Source of the DNA: Bacillota bacterium
GTDB taxonomy: Bacteria; Bacillota; DTU025
DNA length: 7,068 nt
Direction of reading: 5' to 3'
Assembly: GCA_003456765.1 (NCBI GenBank)
Contig: DMOT01000231.1
Span: 1-7,068 of the forward strand
Shown piece after piece: positions 5,062 through 7,068 of this stretch. Each line of letters starts with the position of its first letter. Position 1 is the stretch's first letter. The notes beneath the pieces are model-generated. The model was not told the DNA's origin and did no database searches. It saw only the letters and a list, made by a program, of their open reading frames with translations. A program made the position numbers and the translations under genes.

Positions 5062-6747
5062 CTACCATGTGATCCCTAGACCGATCCGATTCGGATGGCT
5101 CCACTCGACGATGACTCCACACTTCGTCTCAACGCGCAGGCTCGAGGAGGATATGCGCTTTCCGGATGGCAGGAGGATGAGGTTCTTGTACTCATAGACG
5201 AGGGGGCCCAGGTAGAAATTGAGCCTTGAAGAGGCTACGGGAGTTGGCGATCCTGCCGGCTCTCCACCGCTCGTAATGCCGAGCCCTGTCCATATCTGCG
5301 TTATGAGGGAGCGGGCGAGCGATCTTTCGCAGGTGACAGTCCATCCATCAGAGCCTGCTGACAGCATTCCATTCCATCTATGGGCCGGAGAGGCCTGCAG
5401 CTCTATCCTGCCGCCCGACACCATCAGGGAGTTCCTCTCTCTCCTAGCTGTCTCAGGGTTTCCGGGGTCAATCTCGAGGATATCCCTGTGCAGCCTGTGT
5501 AGCCAGAAGGTGTCTGGAATTTTAGAAGGGTCGATATCGGGACCTTTCATGAGTATGCCAACCACGCAATCGGTATCGGCGAACCCGGCATGGCATCCGG
5601 CAATCCCTACCGCGGTCTTGAGTGCCTTCGGCGGGTTCAACACTGCAACGATGTCGCCTGACAGAGGATTGTCCATATATCTAACTATCTGGACAGGAAC
5701 AGCCGGGAAGCGCTCTTTGCATGTCAGGTCAAGCCATTGCTGGTCAGACAGGGGTTGCCCTTGATACCCCAGACGAAAATACCCGAAGGGATCGGGCCCG
5801 TTGCATGAATAAGAGATCGAGCCGCCCTCGGATCTGAACATGACCTGGCCGTTCTTGTGCACGCCGACTATGAGCGATTCATCTGCGCGGTAGAAGGCAA
5901 AATCAAGCTCATCTCTTGCGGCCAGTCTTTCTGCTGTGGCCTGGGCCAGGGACGGATCTCGGAGATGCAAATTGGGGTAGTACAGGAACTCCACATTATC
6001 GCCTGCTATCTCAGACATGGCTGCCTCAGCATCATAGTCTCGCTCGAACATCGACATGCCATGGTCTGCATAGAGAACCAGGTTGACAGGCTTCGAACCC
6101 AGTTGCCTCAGGAGAAGCCCGAAGAACTCGTCGAGTATTGCTATGCTTTTCTTCTGGGATTCCTCGCCGAACACATGGCCGTATGCATCGGTGATGAACC
6201 AGAAGAACTCGACAATTCTGTATTCGTCAAGCATTCGAGGCGTATTCAGCAGAGCGCAGCCTGCAAGAAGGTCCATTCCCGGCGCACCGTGGATGATCTG
6301 CGTAAGTGAATACCGGGGCAAGTAGGAGAAGAGCTTGAGTATCGTCTGAATGTGCGAAGTAGTTTCGCCCGATTCCCGATCATACATCTCCCATGTGATG
6401 GGCATCTGCGCCTCCACGTCGAGCCCATTCTTGAGCCTGGGGTATAGCATCTCCGTTCCGGGGAAGAAGGGCGAGACTGCGTGTCGCACAATCTTGCCGT
6501 CTTCAAATGCGGCTTTGATATTGGGCAGCCGGCCTGCGTCGTATTCTTCGAAGAAGAGCTTTGAAGGGATGGCATCCAAGTGGATGATGAGGTAGGGAGC
6601 AGATGATCCGGGCGCTGCTGTCGCTCCTGCCTGTGCTCTGCCCGCGAACGCAAACAGGCAGGAAATGCTAAGAATAGCGAGGAGAATAGCTCTAGGCTTC
6701 GATGTGACAATGTCGGCCAATGGACAATCGGTCTTCAATAGAGTCAC
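5062..6747 (-). CDS. Exported type I phosphodiesterase/nucleotide pyrophosphatase-like protein (alkaline phosphatase superfamily)
   Basis: Probably a two-metal hydrolase of phosphomono- or diesters outside the cytoplasm; the substrate is unknown. 561 residues from the GTG at 6747. An N-terminal signal peptide has its hydrophobic core at 20-36 and an AQA cleavage site after residue 40; no lipobox. The metal and catalytic residues of the superfamily appear in order: D58 (IIHLDAIPS), nucleophile T98 (FFPGTEMLYP), D187 and H191 (TDAYGHVFGE), D228-H229 (LYADHGM), H386 (AGCHAGFADTD). The catalytic region spans about 52-410. Residues 430-561 are unrecognised and beta-rich, ending in aromatic W. Several cysteines (C164, C315, C343, C385, C394, C473, C543) could form disulfides. 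Start is uncertain: a GAGG/GGTGA site overlaps the GTG itself and better serves the in-frame TTG at 6738, which also shortens the long basic leader. It is probably transcribed separately from the chaperone operon, 472 bases away. Confidence 0.85.
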   Translation of the reverse strand: MTLLKTDCPLADIVTSKPRAILLAILSISCLFAFAGRAQAGATAAPGSSAPYLIIHLDAIPSKLFFEEYDAGRLPNIKAAFEDGKIVRHAVSPFFPGTEMLYPRLKNGLDVEAQMPITWEMYDRESGETTSHIQTILKLFSYLPRYSLTQIIHGAPGMDLLAGCALLNTPRMLDEYRIVEFFWFITDAYGHVFGEESQKKSIAILDEFFGLLLRQLGSKPVNLVLYADHGMSMFERDYDAEAAMSEIAGDNVEFLYYPNLHLRDPSLAQATAERLAARDELDFAFYRADESLIVGVHKNGQVMFRSEGGSISYSCNGPDPFGYFRLGYQGQPLSDQQWLDLTCKERFPAVPVQIVRYMDNPLSGDIVAVLNPPKALKTAVGIAGCHAGFADTDCVVGILMKGPDIDPSKIPDTFWLHRLHRDILEIDPGNPETARRERNSLMVSGGRIELQASPAHRWNGMLSAGSDGWTVTCERSLARSLITQIWTGLGITSGGEPAGSPTPVASSRLNFYLGPLVYEYKNLILLPSGKRISSSSLRVETKCGVIVEWSHPNRIGLGITW

Positions 6748-6817
6748 CCTCTCAGCACGTCACATATGTCACTTTCTTCTCACACCTTGTTTTCTCTGAA
6801 ATACGAGGCCTGTATAG

Positions 6818-6826
6818 ATCATACCA
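6818..6826 (-). promoter_or_regulatory. Candidate extended -10 promoter for the phosphohydrolase gene
   Basis: On the minus strand TGGTATGAT (6818-6826) gives an extended -10 (TG-n-TATGAT, five of six consensus). The -35 region 18 bases upstream (TTACCT) is poor, and the AT-rich run ATATATAT lies between. Transcription would start near 6811, giving a leader of about 64-73 bases. Confidence 0.4.
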
Positions 6827-6902
6827 GAGCAATATATATGCAGGTAAGGATCATCTGAGTACCGCGAGCGCGGGCGGGTGCACACTGCAGGCTGCGAGTG
6901 CC

Positions 6903-6931
6903 TTGACTGGAAAATGGATGTGCGATAGCAT
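6903..6931 (+). promoter_or_regulatory. Candidate rightward promoter reading out of the window
   Basis: TTGACT (6903-6908, five of six) and TAGCAT (6926-6931, four of six) are separated by 17 bases. Transcription would start near 6938, followed within ten bases by the CCGAAAC/GTTTCGG inverted repeat (6947-6970), so a structured leader of a rightward gene beyond 7068 is possible. Confidence 0.35.
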
Positions 6932-6946
6932 CGTACTGAATCCAAT

Positions 6947-6970
6947 CCGAAACGGCACTGGACGTTTCGG
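6947..6970 (+). repeat. 7-bp inverted repeat in the candidate rightward leader
   Basis: CCGAAAC (6947-6953) and GTTTCGG (6964-6970) are perfectly complementary with a 10-base spacer. They could be an RNA stem-loop in a rightward transcript or a protein-binding palindrome. No known family recognised. Confidence 0.4.
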
Positions 6971-7068
6971 GCGGAGCTCACTCAGAGCAGGCGATCTCCC
7001 GGGAGCTAATGGGGGATGGGGCTGGGCCTACTGGCAGCGAGTGTGTGTTATGGCACTCGTGGGACTGA

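Larger units (their letters stand above)
6748..7068. other. Intergenic region upstream of the phosphohydrolase, no supported gene
   Basis: No convincing coding frame is present. The only longer open frame (minus 6769-6981) is low-complexity in character and resembles nothing known. A 19-residue frame, ATG at 7009 to TGA at 7066-7068, follows a GGGAG and may be chance. The region holds candidate promoters in both directions and inverted repeats CCGAAAC/GTTTCGG (6947-6953 with 6964-6970), CTCCCGGGAG (6996-7005) and CGAGTG/CACTCG (7038-7043 with 7054-7059). The gene to the right is outside the window. Confidence 0.5.

Noticed and set aside
6769..6981. Minus-strand frame of 70 codons upstream of the phosphohydrolase
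   Set aside because: Composition looks random, it overlaps both candidate promoters, and it would end just before the gene without any recognisable domain.
7009..7068. 19-residue frame ending exactly at the window end
   Set aside because: Very short, Gly/Trp-rich, and overlapping an inverted repeat; the end at the window boundary is likely coincidence.

Overview
This window holds a bacterial chaperone operon, read leftward (minus strand), followed upstream by a separate minus-strand gene for an exported phosphohydrolase. The host cannot be named from this sequence. Three things bear on it. The repressor is HspR-type and no CIRCE operator is visible. The DnaJ has no zinc finger. The DnaK carries the roughly 24-residue insertion in its ATPase domain that is typical of lineages with two membranes and absent from Bacillus- and Mycobacterium-type DnaK. 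Together these argue against a classical Bacillus-like or actinobacterial host and fit a diderm or deep-branching lineage (Chloroflexota, Armatimonadota or a deep Bacillota class would be reasonable guesses). This is inference.

Layout in transcription order, right to left. Positions 6748-7068 are non-coding as far as I can see; they hold a candidate leftward promoter for the phosphohydrolase and a candidate rightward promoter, followed by small inverted repeats, that would serve something beyond the window. Positions 5062-6747 encode an exported type I phosphodiesterase/nucleotide pyrophosphatase-like enzyme with a complete metal site and an unrecognised beta-rich tail. Positions 4590-5061 are an intergenic region with two halves: a GC-rich half with several hairpins (about 4770-5041), and an AT-rich half (about 4625-4760) holding a consensus promoter whose -35 box sits at the centre of a perfect 9-bp inverted repeat.

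The operon follows: hspR (4257-4589, TTG start), dnaK (2263-4200), hsp20 (1675-2121), grpE (936-1532) and dnaJ (1-892, cut by the window edge). The intergenic gaps are 56, 141, 142 and 43 bases. The last three each contain a clear hairpin, none with a U-tract, so they look like mRNA processing, stability or translation-control elements, not terminators.

Functionally the operon is a self-regulated disaggregation and folding kit. Hsp20 holds unfolding proteins. DnaJ delivers clients to DnaK and stimulates its ATPase. GrpE exchanges the nucleotide. HspR, first in the operon, probably represses the shared promoter, with DnaK as likely co-repressor as known for HspR in actinomycetes. The most interesting observations are the operator-like repeat around the promoter, a possible RNA switch over the hsp20 ribosome binding site, a CxxC pair in GrpE, and a C-terminal outer-membrane-like beta signal in the phosphohydrolase. 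I see no mobile element, CRISPR array, tRNA or rRNA.
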